Assembly (NCBI GenBank): GCA_036557885.1
Contig: DATBGS010000075.1
Location: 1 to 64,000, forward strand
From: DATBGS01 sp036557885
GTDB lineage: Bacteria > Chloroflexota > Ktedonobacteria > Ktedonobacterales > DATBGS01
DNA length: 64,000 nucleotides
Reading direction: 5' to 3'
Position 1 is the first letter of the stretch. Every line of letters begins with the position of its first letter. Made by a program: the position numbers and the translations under genes. This document shows, piece by piece, positions 7,766 to 18,599 of this stretch. Under the pieces are notes generated by a model. The model had not been told where the DNA came from. It worked only from the letters and a program-made list of their open reading frames with translations, and did not search any database.

Positions 7766-8593
7766 ATGAACAGCGACCACCAGGAGCGCCAGCCAGGTGA
7801 AACTGGCCCGCAGTTTGAACAGAACCCTTACGATTTTACTTCTGGCCCAACCGAGGCGCCAGCGTTTGAGCAGTATACCCCGCCACAGTTCTCAGGAGCT
7901 TTTCCGCCTCCAGTGCCACCGATGCCGGTCTATGTCCAGCCGTTGCCTGGTCCGCTCCCCCTGGGCGAGGCGATTCAGCAACTCCCCGGTCAGTATGTGA
8001 AGGTCACCACCAAACCAGGAGCACAGAGCTTTGCCGAGGAAATGGGCAAAGCGGAGTGGGGCATCATCTGGCTGCAACTGATTCTCTACGCTGCTATTTC
8101 TGGCGTGCTGAGCTTTTTGAGCGCTCAGCTCAACCCGGTGGTCTTCAACTCGCAGGATTTCCCCACGCTCCCTCCCGACACCATCGCGCTCATTCAGCAG
8201 AGCGTTACCTATACCTCTGGGTTCGGCACCTTTCTGGGCGTGGTGGTGGGCTTCTTTATTTTCCAGGGGATCAGCTATGGGCTGGCAAAGATGTTTAAAG
8301 GGCAGGGCACATTCATGGCGCAGTGCTACACCGCCCTGCTCTTTCAGGTGCCGCTGGGCATTCTCGGCGCGCTGATCGGGTTCATCCCCCTCCTGGGGGT
8401 CATCGGCAGTTTTGCCGCCAGCATTTACAGCGTGGTTTTGCAGGCATTCTCCATCATGGCCGTGCATCGGCTGAGCGGCGGCAAAGCCACCGCAGTCGTG
8501 CTGCTCCCCTTTGGAATCCTTCTCTTCCTGGCGTGTTGTTTTATCTTCGTGCTCGTGGCTTTCGCTGTGAACGCAGCCAACCTGAACCAGTGA
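7766..8593 (+). CDS. Yip1-like multi-pass membrane protein
   Basis: This 275-aa protein has a Pro/Gln-rich cytosolic N-terminus (about 1-95) and then five hydrophobic segments, including IIWLQLILYAAISGVLSF, FGTFLGVVVGFFIFQGISYGL, IGFIPLLGVIGSFAASIY and VVLLPFGILLFLACCFIF. Segment layout resembles the Yip1/YIF1 family of bacterial membrane proteins of unknown role. A short hairpin, AGAGG-aaat-CCTCT followed by TTTAATTT, lies in the leader at 7723-7743. It converges on the next gene with only 12 nt between stops. Confidence 0.7.
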   Translation: MNSDHQERQPGETGPQFEQNPYDFTSGPTEAPAFEQYTPPQFSGAFPPPVPPMPVYVQPLPGPLPLGEAIQQLPGQYVKVTTKPGAQSFAEEMGKAEWGIIWLQLILYAAISGVLSFLSAQLNPVVFNSQDFPTLPPDTIALIQQSVTYTSGFGTFLGVVVGFFIFQGISYGLAKMFKGQGTFMAQCYTALLFQVPLGILGALIGFIPLLGVIGSFAASIYSVVLQAFSIMAVHRLSGGKATAVVLLPFGILLFLACCFIFVLVAFAVNAANLNQ

Positions 8594-8605
8594 TCGTCGC
8601 GCTTG

Positions 8606-9097
8606 CTAGGGCCGCCGGAATGGGCCAAAAAGCGACCATTTCCCCGGCTGCCCTGGGGCGCGCCGGGCAAGCTGAAAGACGAGGATGGGATAGAGCACCA
8701 TCACGGCCACGATGATAATCACCGTCCAGACCACCAGCGTCAGGCTATGTATCGCGTTGGCGGTGGTTGCAACCAACAACACCAGCAAGATCAGTCCAGT
8801 AAACATCAAAAGAAACGTTGTCTGCACCGCCCAGACCACGCTGATGCCTGACTGACTGGTCTGCTGACCAGCGGCAGAGGGCTGCCCAGACGCCCCACCA
8901 GCGGGCGAAGGAGGCAGGGGCATAAACGTTCCGGGGGCCGACGGGGTAACGGGGTCAGGTGGCGCGTAAGGAGGGAGTGGCATATTGGGGGGGATAGCCT
9001 GTGAAAGGGTGACTTCCTCATCGTCGCCTGGTACGTTACCCTGATCGCCTGGCATACCTGGGCGACGCGCGCGTCCACTTCTTGGGTCTTGAGCCAT
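8606..9097 (-). CDS. Small membrane protein with Pro-rich cytosolic N-terminus
   Basis: The 163-aa protein has a disordered Pro/Gly-rich N-terminal half followed by two TM helices (about 90-115 and 120-142: AVQTTFLLMFTGLILLVLLV and LTLVVWTVIIIVAVMVLYPI) and a short basic tail. The ATG at 9097 has AGGAGGA 6 nt upstream, which decides the start against a longer reading from 9175. I do not recognise a family. It is convergent with the Yip1-like gene, with no visible terminator between. Confidence 0.7.
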   Translation of the reverse strand: MAQDPRSGRARRPGMPGDQGNVPGDDEEVTLSQAIPPNMPLPPYAPPDPVTPSAPGTFMPLPPSPAGGASGQPSAAGQQTSQSGISVVWAVQTTFLLMFTGLILLVLLVATTANAIHSLTLVVWTVIIIVAVMVLYPILVFQLARRAPGQPGKWSLFGPFRRP

Positions 9098-9283
9098 TAG
9101 GAGTTCCTCCTTTTTTCGTCTTGTATAAAAGCATTCATTCGCAGTATAGCCCACCAGGAGGAAGCTGTCTAGCAAGAGCGCGAAATGGGGGACTTTCAGG
9201 ATATGTCTCGCAGGGACTCATCAGCGCACCATTGATCACTGCTCTGCGCAAGCAGCACATCTGTTATTCTAGAGGGAGAAGAT

Positions 9284-12200
9284 ATGCCCCAGGTGATTCA
9301 CGCGCCCCGTCGCCAGCGGCGGCGTCCTACACTGCCGTCAACTGTCACCCTGGCCCTCTGGCGCCTGCGCCAGAGCTGGCGGCTGCTGCTGGTTACGGGC
9401 ATCGGCATGGTGACAGCCGTCATGCTCGTCTGCATGGTGCCACTCTATTCCCAGGTTGCCTTGACCGCCGGGCTACGCACGCTGCTGGCCGCTTCGCCTG
9501 AGAATACCCAACTTACGGTTCTTTCGACAGCCTATGGCCTCTCAACGTCCATCTTTGCTCAGGAAGAACAACAACTCACCAGGTTTATGCACGACCACCT
9601 GGGCACGTACCTGGCAAACTCGCCTCCGCAATTTACCCTGGAATATCCAGACAGCGACATCGTTTCTCCAGACCCGGCGCAGTTTGGCAACCGGCTGAAA
9701 CTGGTGGGCACCGATATAGAGCAGGCGTCAGCCCATATGACGTTGGTGCGTGGGCGGCTGCCGCAGGCCCAAAGCTCCCAGTTGGAGATTGCCCTCACCG
9801 CCGACAACGCTAAAGCCCTGCACGCAGATGTGGGTACCACGCTTCTCGTCTACATTACCTATTTACTCAGCCAGCATGGGGCCATCCAATTCGCAGAGGT
9901 GCCGGTGCCCGTCGTAGGCATCATGGCACCTGACCTCAAAGACCCCTTCTGGAATGGCGAAACCTTTGCGCCTTACAACCACTCTGATGCACCCCCCTAC
10001 ATCCTCTATCCGGCCCTCATCTCCAACGCCGCGTTTCTGGCATTCCTCACCCAGCTTGCAACCTCTCACCAGACTGACACGATCTATTTGTTCGACGAGC
10101 CGACCTTGCGCTGGGACTATCGGTTGGACGCCGCGCGCCTGACCATTGATCGCCTGGACGACGCCATAGCTACCCTCAACGCAGCGCAAATTGAAATAGG
10201 GGAAGACCAGGCGCTGACCGGGATGAGCATCGCCCCGCAGCTTTCTGGCCTCGCTTTGGGTGCCTTTGGTGGAGCAGGCATTCTCGAACGTTATCGCAAT
10301 CAGGCCCTGGCCGCGCGAGTCCCAGCGCTCTTGCTCTTGCTCCAAGCAGTGGGGCTTGCCTTTTTCTTTCTCAGTCTGATGGGCAATTTTTTAATTGAGC
10401 GCCAGGCGGAGGCGATTGCGCTGCTGCGCAGTCGCGGCGCCAGCTATCGTCAGATCTTCGGCGCCTTTCTCACCCAGGGGCTGGGGCTGGGGGTGATAGC
10501 GTGTGTGCTGGGGCCGCTGCTGGCCCTGCTTGCCGTGACACTCGTTGGACAGATAAGCCTGCCCTCGACAAGCCGTGACGTGTTGAGCAGCCTCCTGAGT
10601 CATCCTGGAGAGAGCTTGCCAGGAATCGTCTGGTACGCGCTGGCGACAACAGCGGCGGCTGTCTTGGTGATGCTGCTGACCATGCGCAGCGCCGCCAATC
10701 GAGATGTACTCGGCCTGCGCCGCGACCTTTCCCGCACCATCCGGCCATCGCTGTGGCAGCGCCTGAATCTCGATGTGCTGGCGGCTGTTATGGCGCTCAC
10801 AGGCTACGGCCTCTCGCTCTATGTTGCCAATTCCGGCGCGTTGGATGCGCGGGTGAGTCAACTGATCTTAACTCCGCTGGCATTGGTAGCACCCATCCTG
10901 TTGCCCATCGCCTGCGTGTTTCTCTTCCCCCGCTTCTTCCCCTGGCTCCTGCGGCGGCTGGCGCAGTGGACTACGCGCCGCCCAGGATTCTCCGCCACGC
11001 TTGCTCTGGCTCAGATGGCGCGCGCCCCGCTTCAGGCCATGCGCATGATCGTGCTGCTGGCGCTGACCCTGAGCTTTGTGCTCTTTACTCTGGCCTTGAG
11101 TGCTTCCCAGGCGCAGCAGGCGTTCAACAGCGCAGCGCATCAGGCTGGTGCTGATTTTAGCGGAAATCTGCCCGAAAGTTACCCCTGCCTGTTTAGCGAA
11201 GGGTTGCCGCGCCAGGTCACCTGCCATCCCGCGCTGGCCCGCCAGACCGCCGACTACCGCGCCCTCCCCGGTGTGACTTCGGCCAGCCTGGGTTTTACTG
11301 CCAATGCCCAGGTATTCTTCACGAATGCAGCAACCATTCCCATGCAGCTTCAAGCGGTGGACCCCTCCACGTTTGCCCAGACCGCGCTCTGGACGAGTCA
11401 GGAGGGAGCGCCGCCTCTGGCTGATCTGATGACACAATTGGTGGCGCACCGCCCCCAGCCAGGGCAGCCTATTCCGGCTATTGTGGATGCGCGCGCCTGG
11501 AACGCGCTGCATCTCTCGGTGGGCAGTTCGTTTGCCCTCTCTCTCTCCACCGGGACGCAAGGGGCCATCTCGTTTGGCGCCTCCTTTCTCGCGCTTGCTG
11601 AAGTTCAACACCTGCCCACCGTCAATGACAGCCTGAATGGTGGAACCAGCGATTACACTCCGCCTGGAGGTGTGCTGGTAGACTACTACGCCCTGGCGGG
11701 ACACTATCACAACATCAGCAAGGCATTCCTACCCAGAAACTATGCCTGGCTGCGTACCAGCAACGATCCTGCCCAGCTAAGCAAGCTGCGCCAGGCGTTG
11801 ACCAGCGGCCCGCTGCAACTAAATCCGCTCTATGATCGCCGCGCCCTGATTGCCACTACCCAACAAGACCCGCTCGTCTTAAATGTACAGGGGACGCTCA
11901 CCATCGGTGCTGTTATCACGATGCTGCTGGCGCTGATGGGAAATCTGGTCGCCTCCTGGCTCAGCGTTCGCAAACGAGCGTTGAACTTTGCCGTTTTTCG
12001 CGCAATGGGTACCACACCACGCCAAATCGTTGCCTTGCTCCTCTGGGAGCAAGCTATCATCTATAGCACAGCGCTGGTCCTGGGAGTCCTCTTTGGCGTC
12101 TTTGTGATTGCCACCGCCGTTCCTGCCCTTGTACTGACCAGCGCCGCGCAGCAGGGGATTGCTATCAGCGCTGGCGAATTTTATGTTCTTCAGCATTTGC

Positions 12201-12343
12201 TGCCGGTCCAGATTGTCCTGCCCCTGACGTGGGTGGTGGCCCTCACGGGCCTGCTGGCGCTGGCGGCACTGGCGCTCTGGATGATGGTACGGGTGGCCGC
12301 GAAGCCCGCGCTCAGCCCGGCGCTGCGGCTGAGCGAAGATTAA
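9284..12343 (+). CDS. FtsX/MacB-type ABC transporter permease, copy 1
   Basis: A 1019-aa permease with an N-terminal TM anchor (about 31-52), a large extracytoplasmic domain, an FtsX-type TM block (about 350-470, with FLIERQAEAIALLRSRGAS), a second TM pair, a second extracytoplasmic domain (AEVQHLPTVNDSL) and a C-terminal FtsX block (about 870-1010, with the coupling motif FRAMGTTPRQI). Such duplicated permeases work with MacB-like ATPases in export of lipoproteins, peptides or lipids. It starts at 9284 behind AGGGAGA. It heads an operon with a paralogous permease and two ATPases. The substrate is unknown. Confidence 0.9.
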   Translation: MPQVIHAPRRQRRRPTLPSTVTLALWRLRQSWRLLLVTGIGMVTAVMLVCMVPLYSQVALTAGLRTLLAASPENTQLTVLSTAYGLSTSIFAQEEQQLTRFMHDHLGTYLANSPPQFTLEYPDSDIVSPDPAQFGNRLKLVGTDIEQASAHMTLVRGRLPQAQSSQLEIALTADNAKALHADVGTTLLVYITYLLSQHGAIQFAEVPVPVVGIMAPDLKDPFWNGETFAPYNHSDAPPYILYPALISNAAFLAFLTQLATSHQTDTIYLFDEPTLRWDYRLDAARLTIDRLDDAIATLNAAQIEIGEDQALTGMSIAPQLSGLALGAFGGAGILERYRNQALAARVPALLLLLQAVGLAFFFLSLMGNFLIERQAEAIALLRSRGASYRQIFGAFLTQGLGLGVIACVLGPLLALLAVTLVGQISLPSTSRDVLSSLLSHPGESLPGIVWYALATTAAAVLVMLLTMRSAANRDVLGLRRDLSRTIRPSLWQRLNLDVLAAVMALTGYGLSLYVANSGALDARVSQLILTPLALVAPILLPIACVFLFPRFFPWLLRRLAQWTTRRPGFSATLALAQMARAPLQAMRMIVLLALTLSFVLFTLALSASQAQQAFNSAAHQAGADFSGNLPESYPCLFSEGLPRQVTCHPALARQTADYRALPGVTSASLGFTANAQVFFTNAATIPMQLQAVDPSTFAQTALWTSQEGAPPLADLMTQLVAHRPQPGQPIPAIVDARAWNALHLSVGSSFALSLSTGTQGAISFGASFLALAEVQHLPTVNDSLNGGTSDYTPPGGVLVDYYALAGHYHNISKAFLPRNYAWLRTSNDPAQLSKLRQALTSGPLQLNPLYDRRALIATTQQDPLVLNVQGTLTIGAVITMLLALMGNLVASWLSVRKRALNFAVFRAMGTTPRQIVALLLWEQAIIYSTALVLGVLFGVFVIATAVPALVLTSAAQQGIAISAGEFYVLQHLLPVQIVLPLTWVVALTGLLALAALALWMMVRVAAKPALSPALRLSED

Positions 12344-12471
12344 GCGCTTGCTGGAAAGAGAGCAACGACTGATTTTCTGCGTAGTTATAGCAGAAGCTCA
12401 TCAGCTTTTGCCCCACTGAATACCAGTCTGCTCTTGCTCAAAGCACGACATCTGACTCTCAAGAGGTAACT

Positions 12472-15435
12472 ATGACCCAAACCATCAGCGCTCCCCCTCG
12501 GCGGGGACAGCCCAAACTTCCGCCAACCGTCACCCTGGCTGGCTGGCGTCTCCAGCAAACCTGGCGCCTGCTGCTGGTGACGGGGCTGGGGATGCTGGCG
12601 GCTGTTGTCTTGCTCTGCGCCGTCCCGCTCTACTCTCAGGTTGCCATGACCGCTGGGCTGCGCGGAGTGCTCAACGCCACCCCGCAGGATAGCGAGATCA
12701 CCATCAGCAGCCACGCAAAACGTCTTGCGTCCTCATTCTCTTCTCAAGTGGACAGCGCTTTGCGCAGCTTTATGCAAGGGCATCTGGGGAACTATCTGGA
12801 GGCCACGCCGCAGTTTTCGATTCAAACCACGCCGCTCACTGCTACTGCCCCAACAACCGCTCGTGGCGATCAACTCCAGCTTGTTGGCGCCTCAATACAA
12901 GCCCCCGCGCCTCATCTCACTTTGCTCTCCGGGCGGCTGCCCGCGCCGGCTCAGGATGGCGCGCTAGAGATGGCCCTGACCCAGGAAACCGCCGCTGGCT
13001 TTGGGCTTTCGTCTGGCGAGAGCCTGACCCTCCGGGTTGCTTTCCTGTCCCTCAACTTGCCCGTTGATCTTCATCTGGTTGGCATCTTCAAGCCCACGCC
13101 AGGCGACCCCTACTGGCATGGCAATACCTTTGCGCCCTATGATTTAGGCTCGTTCTACATTGGCTCTCAGGCGCTGGTTGACAACACCGCCTTGCTTAGC
13201 CTGTTCGAGAGTGGGCAGGGGGGCGGTCTTGCCTTTTTAGAACCGCCCGCGCTTTTCTGGTATTATCATTTTCGAGTCCCCCAACTTCACGTTGATCAGT
13301 TGGATGACATGATTGCTCAGCTACAAACGGCTCAGGTACAAATTTTGCAACGCTTTGGCGACACCACGTTTCTCACAGGCACGCAACTGCTCAGCCCGAC
13401 GCTGGAAGGCAGAGAGACTTCTAGCAGCCTGCAACGCTACCATGATCGCATCTCGCTGGTGCAGGTGCCAGTTTCGCTGCTGCTGTTGCAGGTCTTCTGT
13501 CTGGTGCTGCTCTTTATCAGCATGATGGCCGAGATACTCGTAGATCGCCAGGCAGGGGCGATTGCCCTGCTGCGTAGTCGTGGCGCCAGCCGCTGGCAGG
13601 TCTTTGGCTCGTTTGTCACCCAGGGAGCCGTGTTGGGGGTGCTGGCGCTGGTGACGGGGCCGCTGCTAGCCATCATTGCCACGCGCCTGCTTGTGCAGCA
13701 CACCCTGGCTCCATCCGACCAGGGAGCGCTCAACATCCTCGACGGGAATGCGCTGAAGGTGGCGCTGAGCGCAGGCTGGTTTGCGCTGGTCGCTGTGCTG
13801 GGCGCGCTCTTCACGATGGCAATGGCTATTAGAAACTCCGCCAGCCGCGATGTGCTGGAGATGCGCCACGAGGCATCGCGCACGACGCGCCGCCCGCTCT
13901 GGGAGCGGCTGCAACTGGATGTCGCGGCGGCATTGGTGGCGCTCGGTGGCTACGGCGTCTCGCTCTATATTGCCCAGGCGCATATCTTCGAGGCCCAGGT
14001 CAATCTTCTGATTGCCGCGCCGCTGGCGTTGATCGCGCCGATTTTCCTGGTGATCGCGGGCGTGCTTTTCTTCCTGCGCTTCTTTCCGCGCCTGCTCAAT
14101 CGCGTATCGCGCGCGGCGGCGCGGCGTCCAGGGGCCGGGCCGGTGCTGGCGCTGACGCAGTTGGTGCGCGCCCCGCGCCAGGCAACGCGCCTGATCTTGC
14201 TGCTGGCGCTGGCGAGCGGTTTTGCCATCTTTACGCTGATTTTTTCGGCCTCGCAAGCGCAGCAGGTCGTCCGCGTGGCGGCGCAGCAGGTTGGGGCCGA
14301 TTTCAGCGGAAGCGTGCCAAGCGGCGCACTCAGTTATGCTTCTCTGGCCGATGTCACCACAGCCTATCGCAGTTTGCCCGGCGTGCTTTCTGCCACGCTG
14401 GGCTATGCCAATGATGTGCTGGCGGTCAGCAGTGGGCAGCAAACCCCCATACAGATGCGGGCGGTGGACACCAGCACCTTTGGCAAGACCGCCCTCTGGA
14501 ACAGCGACGACTCCGCGCAATCGCTGCCAGCGCTGCTGCAAACGCTTACCAACACGCATACCCCTTTCGCTGGTGCCGGGATTCCAGCCATTGTAGACAC
14601 GCTGGCCTGGAACGCGCTGCATCTCTCGGTGGGCGAGATGTTTCGGGTCAATGTCTCTTCCGGCCAACTGCCAATTATCGCAGTTGCGGAAATCCAGCAC
14701 CTGCCCACCGTCAACGATAGCCTGGTTTCCGGCGGGACCAGCGACTATAGCCCGCCAGGTGGGATGCTGGTTGATTTTCAACAGCTTTCCAGCTTCTATA
14801 CCACCTTTACCACCAACTTTCTGCCCATCAATCATATCTGGCTGCGCTCCAGCGATAACCCGCAGTTACTGGCAAGCCTGCGCAGCGCCCTGAACGATGG
14901 CACGCTGCACCTGCAAGATTACCTGGACCGGCGGGCGCTCATGACTGATCTGCAAAGCGACCCGCTCACCCTTGACCTGCTGGGGGCGCTCACCATTGGC
15001 GCAAGCGTCACCGTCGTGCTGGCGCTGGTGGGCAATTTGATTGCCTCCTGGCTCAACGCGCGTACCCGCCTGACCAGTTTTGCTGTGCTGCGCGCGCTTG
15101 GCACTGAGCCACGCCAGATCGCCAGCGTCCTCACCTGGGAGCAAGCCATCATCTATGCCACAGCGCTCGCCCTGGGCCTGATCTTTGGGCTGATCCTGGC
15201 CTTCACTATCGTCCCGGCGCTGGCTTTTACCGGAGCGCCCCAGCATGGGCAGACGCTCAGCAGCGGCGAGTTTTACGCCATTCAGCATGTGCTGCCGGTG
15301 CAACTGGTCTTTCCACCATCGCTGGCCGTCGTCTTTGGGCTGCTGATTGCCCTGTGTGCTGCGGCGCTCTGGCTGATGGCCCGCGTCGTCTCGCGCCCCG
15401 CGCTGAGCCAGACCCTGCGGCTCAGCGAAGATTAA
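12472..15435 (+). CDS. FtsX/MacB-type ABC transporter permease, copy 2 (tandem paralogue)
   Basis: This 987-aa protein is collinear with the preceding gene. Conserved landmarks are DRQAGAIALLRSRGAS, AEIQHLPTVNDSL, the PPGG(V/M)LVD motif, LRALGTEPRQI, WEQAIIYATAL and the shared C-terminus LRLSED. Even the leader is duplicated: GCTCT...CAAGCAGCACATCTG before copy 1 and GCTCTTGCTCAAAGCACGAC before copy 2. It probably forms a heterodimeric pore with copy 1, but separate homodimers are possible. The start at 12472 follows AAGAGGTAACT. Confidence 0.9.
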   Translation: MTQTISAPPRRGQPKLPPTVTLAGWRLQQTWRLLLVTGLGMLAAVVLLCAVPLYSQVAMTAGLRGVLNATPQDSEITISSHAKRLASSFSSQVDSALRSFMQGHLGNYLEATPQFSIQTTPLTATAPTTARGDQLQLVGASIQAPAPHLTLLSGRLPAPAQDGALEMALTQETAAGFGLSSGESLTLRVAFLSLNLPVDLHLVGIFKPTPGDPYWHGNTFAPYDLGSFYIGSQALVDNTALLSLFESGQGGGLAFLEPPALFWYYHFRVPQLHVDQLDDMIAQLQTAQVQILQRFGDTTFLTGTQLLSPTLEGRETSSSLQRYHDRISLVQVPVSLLLLQVFCLVLLFISMMAEILVDRQAGAIALLRSRGASRWQVFGSFVTQGAVLGVLALVTGPLLAIIATRLLVQHTLAPSDQGALNILDGNALKVALSAGWFALVAVLGALFTMAMAIRNSASRDVLEMRHEASRTTRRPLWERLQLDVAAALVALGGYGVSLYIAQAHIFEAQVNLLIAAPLALIAPIFLVIAGVLFFLRFFPRLLNRVSRAAARRPGAGPVLALTQLVRAPRQATRLILLLALASGFAIFTLIFSASQAQQVVRVAAQQVGADFSGSVPSGALSYASLADVTTAYRSLPGVLSATLGYANDVLAVSSGQQTPIQMRAVDTSTFGKTALWNSDDSAQSLPALLQTLTNTHTPFAGAGIPAIVDTLAWNALHLSVGEMFRVNVSSGQLPIIAVAEIQHLPTVNDSLVSGGTSDYSPPGGMLVDFQQLSSFYTTFTTNFLPINHIWLRSSDNPQLLASLRSALNDGTLHLQDYLDRRALMTDLQSDPLTLDLLGALTIGASVTVVLALVGNLIASWLNARTRLTSFAVLRALGTEPRQIASVLTWEQAIIYATALALGLIFGLILAFTIVPALAFTGAPQHGQTLSSGEFYAIQHVLPVQLVFPPSLAVVFGLLIALCAAALWLMARVVSRPALSQTLRLSED

Positions 15436-15457
15436 GCGTTTGTCAGAAGGAGAACGT

Positions 15458-16455
15458 ATGCCCGAACCGCTTGTGCAGTGTGACAATCTGGTCAAGATAT
15501 ACAAAGTGGCTGACCTGGAGGTGGTGGCCCTCCAGGGATTGGACCTTGAGGTCCAACCGGGGGAGATGCTGGCGATTGTCGGCGCGTCCGGGTCGGGCAA
15601 GACAACGCTGCTCAACATTCTGGGCGGCCTGGACACCCCCAGCGCCGGACGCTGCCTGGTCGCGGGGCATGATCTGATTCGCCTGGGGGAGGGAGAGCGC
15701 GTGCGCTATCGCCAGCGGGTCGTGGGGCATGTCTGGCAGCAGAGCGGGCGCAATCTCTTGCCCGAACTGACCGCTGCCGCCAATGTCGCGCTGCCCCAGG
15801 TCTTAACCGGCGTTGGGACGGCCCAGCGCAACGCCCGCGCGCAGGAATTGCTGGAGCGGGTCGGGCTGGGGGAGATGGGCAAAAAGAAACCGGAGGCGCT
15901 TTCGGGCGGCGAACAACAGCGCCTGGCGATTGCCGTTGCGCTGGCGAACCAGCCCACGCTGCTGCTGGCCGATGAACCCACCGGCGAACTGGATTCTGTG
16001 ACGGCGGGCGAGGTGCTGGCGCTGCTGCGCTCGTTGAATCAACAACTGGGCCTGACCGTCATCCTGGTGACACATGATGTCGCCATTGCCGCCGCAGTGG
16101 ACCGCACCATCGCCATCCGCGATGGGCGCACCAGCACCGAAACGGTGCGCCGCGAAGCAGCGATGGATGCGCCCGATGCCCATAGCCTGGCCGCCAGCGC
16201 CATCATTGGCCTGCCCAGCGAGACGCATCAAGAATCCATCTTGATTGACCGCGTGGGGCGGCTGCAATTGCCCAAAGAGGCGCTGGAGCGGCTGCCCTTC
16301 AAGGGGCGCGCCACTGTGCGTATCCTGGGCGACCATGTGGAACTCTGGCCGGTCAGCAGCGAAAACGGCAGCGCGGCGGCAGAGACGGCGCAGGCCACGA
16401 ACAAGCCGGCACACGGGCAGAAGCACCCAGAAAAGCACCAGGAGGAGCACCATCC

Positions 16456-16459
<4 letters not shown>
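15458..16459 (+). CDS. MacB-like ABC ATPase with C-terminal AbrB-like domain
   Basis: The 333-aa ATPase has Walker A GASGSGKT (42-49), signature LSGGE (149-153), Walker B LLLADEPT (168-175) and the switch His in VTHD (about 206). Unlike normal LolD/MacB ATPases of about 230 aa, it carries roughly 100 extra residues. Within them, about 260-298 (ILIDRVGRLQLPKEAL..., RILGDHVELWP) looks like an AbrB/MazE-type swapped-hairpin domain. The tail ends in a charged His/Lys/Glu stretch. The start at 15458 has AGAAGGAG upstream. Its stop overlaps the next ATPase start by 4 nt. The tail could be an accessory or DNA-binding element (inference). Confidence 0.9.
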
Positions 16460-17145
<686 letters not shown>

Positions 17146-17154
17146 TTGCTGGTG

Positions 17155-17206
17155 GCCCCGGCGTCCCCTGTGCCCTTCTGTCTTAGGGTGCCGGGGACGC
17201 CGGGGC
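17155..17206. repeat. Palindromic repeat, family B, at a convergent junction
   Basis: Perfect 14-bp arms, GCCCCGGCGTCCCC (17155-17168) and its complement (17193-17206), enclose a 24-nt loop. The loop carries the 21-mer beginning GCCCTTCTGTCTTAGGG (17172-17192), which is identical at 56598-56618 and inverted at 48264-48284. A second partial copy of the right arm follows at 17230-17245. It lies between the ABC operon and dnaJ and could act as a bidirectional terminator. Confidence 0.85.
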
Positions 17207-17260
17207 TACAGGCAGCAAACGGCCCAGCAGGGACGCCGGGGCTACGAGCGGCTTCTGGCA

Positions 17261-18376
17261 TTATGTGTTGAAGGCGTCTTTGATCTTCTCAAAGATATTG
17301 CGCTCGTCCTGCTGCGCCTCGATCTCGGCAAATTCCTTGAGCAGTTCTTGTTGACGCTTGGTCAGGTTGCGCGGTGTGACGACCTTGACGACGACGTGTT
17401 GGTCGCCGCGCGCCGTGCTGTGCACCACCGGCACGCCCATCCCCTTGAGCCGGAAGCTGCTGCCGCTCTGGGTGCCCGCCGGAATTTTGATGGTTGTTTC
17501 GCCATCCAGCGTAGGCACGCGCACCTCGGCGCCCAGCGCGCCCTGCGTGAAGCTCAACGGCAGTTCATAGATCACATCGTTGTTTTGCCGCTTGAAGAAG
17601 GGGTGCGGCTTCACCGAGAGGCTGACGTAGAGGTTGCCCGGCGTCCCGCCGCGCGCGCTCACCTCGCCTTCGCCGGTCACGCGCACATTGATACCATCAT
17701 CCACCCCAGCCGGAATATTGACGACCACGCGCCGATTGTTGCGGACGCGGCCCTGGCCCCGACAGGTGGCGCAGGGCGTGGTAATCACCCGGCCTTCGCC
17801 CCGGCAGCGGTCACAGACCATCACATTCACAAACTGCCCAAAAATAGACTGCTGCACCCGCCGCACCTCGCCGGTGCCCTGGCAGGTGGAGCAGCGCTGG
17901 GTTTGTGTCCCCGGCTGCGCGCCTGTGCCCCGGCAGGCAGAACAGTTCTCCCAGCGCGGCACTTCGATCTCTTTTTGGCAGCCAAAAACGGCTTCCTCAA
18001 AGGTAATCGCCAGATCGTAGCGAATATCCTGCCCGCGCTGGCTGCTGGCCCGGCGCGTCTGGGAGGTGGCGTTGCCAAAGAATTGTTCAAAAATATCGGC
18101 AAAGCTGGCGCCGCCGGCAAAATTAAAGCCGTTAAAGTCGGCGGTCCCCGCGCCTACGCCCGCATGCCCAAAGCGGTCATAGACCTGGCGTTTTTCGGCA
18201 TCGCTGAGCACTTCATATGCCTCACCGATCTCCTTAAAGCGTGCTTCCGCCCCTTTTTCTTTGTTGCGGTCAGGGTGGTATTGAAAAGCCAGCTTGCGGA
18301 AAGCTTTCTTGATCTCATCCTCGCTGGCGCCGCGTGCCACGCCCAGCACCTCGTAATAATCCTTTTTGGCGGCCAT
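17261..18376 (-). CDS. dnaJ: Chaperone DnaJ
   Basis: A 371-aa type I J protein. The J domain (about 5-70) has the HPD motif at 34-36, a Gly/Phe-rich segment follows (about 75-95), then a zinc domain with four CxxCxGxG-type repeats (CSACRGTG, CSTCQGTG, CDRCRGEG, CATCRGQG), then the two C-terminal substrate-binding domains. It stimulates the ATPase of DnaK and delivers unfolded clients in the cytosol. It is the last gene of the heat-shock cluster, separated from dnaK by a 223-bp gap that holds a terminator-like hairpin and an extended -10 element, so it may have partly independent expression. Confidence 0.98.
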   Translation of the reverse strand: MAAKKDYYEVLGVARGASEDEIKKAFRKLAFQYHPDRNKEKGAEARFKEIGEAYEVLSDAEKRQVYDRFGHAGVGAGTADFNGFNFAGGASFADIFEQFFGNATSQTRRASSQRGQDIRYDLAITFEEAVFGCQKEIEVPRWENCSACRGTGAQPGTQTQRCSTCQGTGEVRRVQQSIFGQFVNVMVCDRCRGEGRVITTPCATCRGQGRVRNNRRVVVNIPAGVDDGINVRVTGEGEVSARGGTPGNLYVSLSVKPHPFFKRQNNDVIYELPLSFTQGALGAEVRVPTLDGETTIKIPAGTQSGSSFRLKGMGVPVVHSTARGDQHVVVKVVTPRNLTKRQQELLKEFAEIEAQQDERNIFEKIKDAFNT

Positions 18377-18529
18377 TAAGCACCCTCATCTCCAAGCAAG
18401 AGTTCCTGAGTCAGGGGTATAACCCTCTTGCTGCTGGCATGTTCTTTCACCACCACAAATCCGAATTTACCTGGCCTGGATTGGCTTCCCGGCCCTGCTT
18501 GCTCGAATTAGTTTTCCCAACTATACCAT

Positions 18530-18538
18530 AGATTCGGC
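18530..18538 (-). promoter_or_regulatory. Extended -10 element upstream of dnaJ
   Basis: The minus strand reads TGGTATAGT, a TGn-extended -10 without a clear -35. It lies just past the hairpin that follows dnaK, about 150 nt before the dnaJ start. No CIRCE-like dyad was found beside it. Confidence 0.4.
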
Positions 18539-18579
18539 AAAAGCGCGAGGAAGAGGCCCAAACGGGCCGCTCCCCGCGC
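18539..18579 (-). terminator. Probable terminator between dnaK and dnaJ
   Basis: Read on the minus strand, GCGCGGGGAGCGGCCC pairs with GGGCCTCTTCCTCGCGC across a GTTT loop, with small internal mismatches, and is followed by TTTT. The T run is short, so partial read-through is likely. Confidence 0.55.
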
Positions 18580-18599
18580 TCGCTCGTCGCGTCGGTCTA

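Noticed and set aside
17348..18379. Plus-strand reading of 343 codons opposite dnaJ
   Set aside because: It is a codon-bias shadow of dnaJ, with an Ala/His/Arg-rich product and no ribosome binding site. The same applies to readings opposite dnaK (18756-19709), grpE (20538-21554) and the kinase gene (30976-31788).
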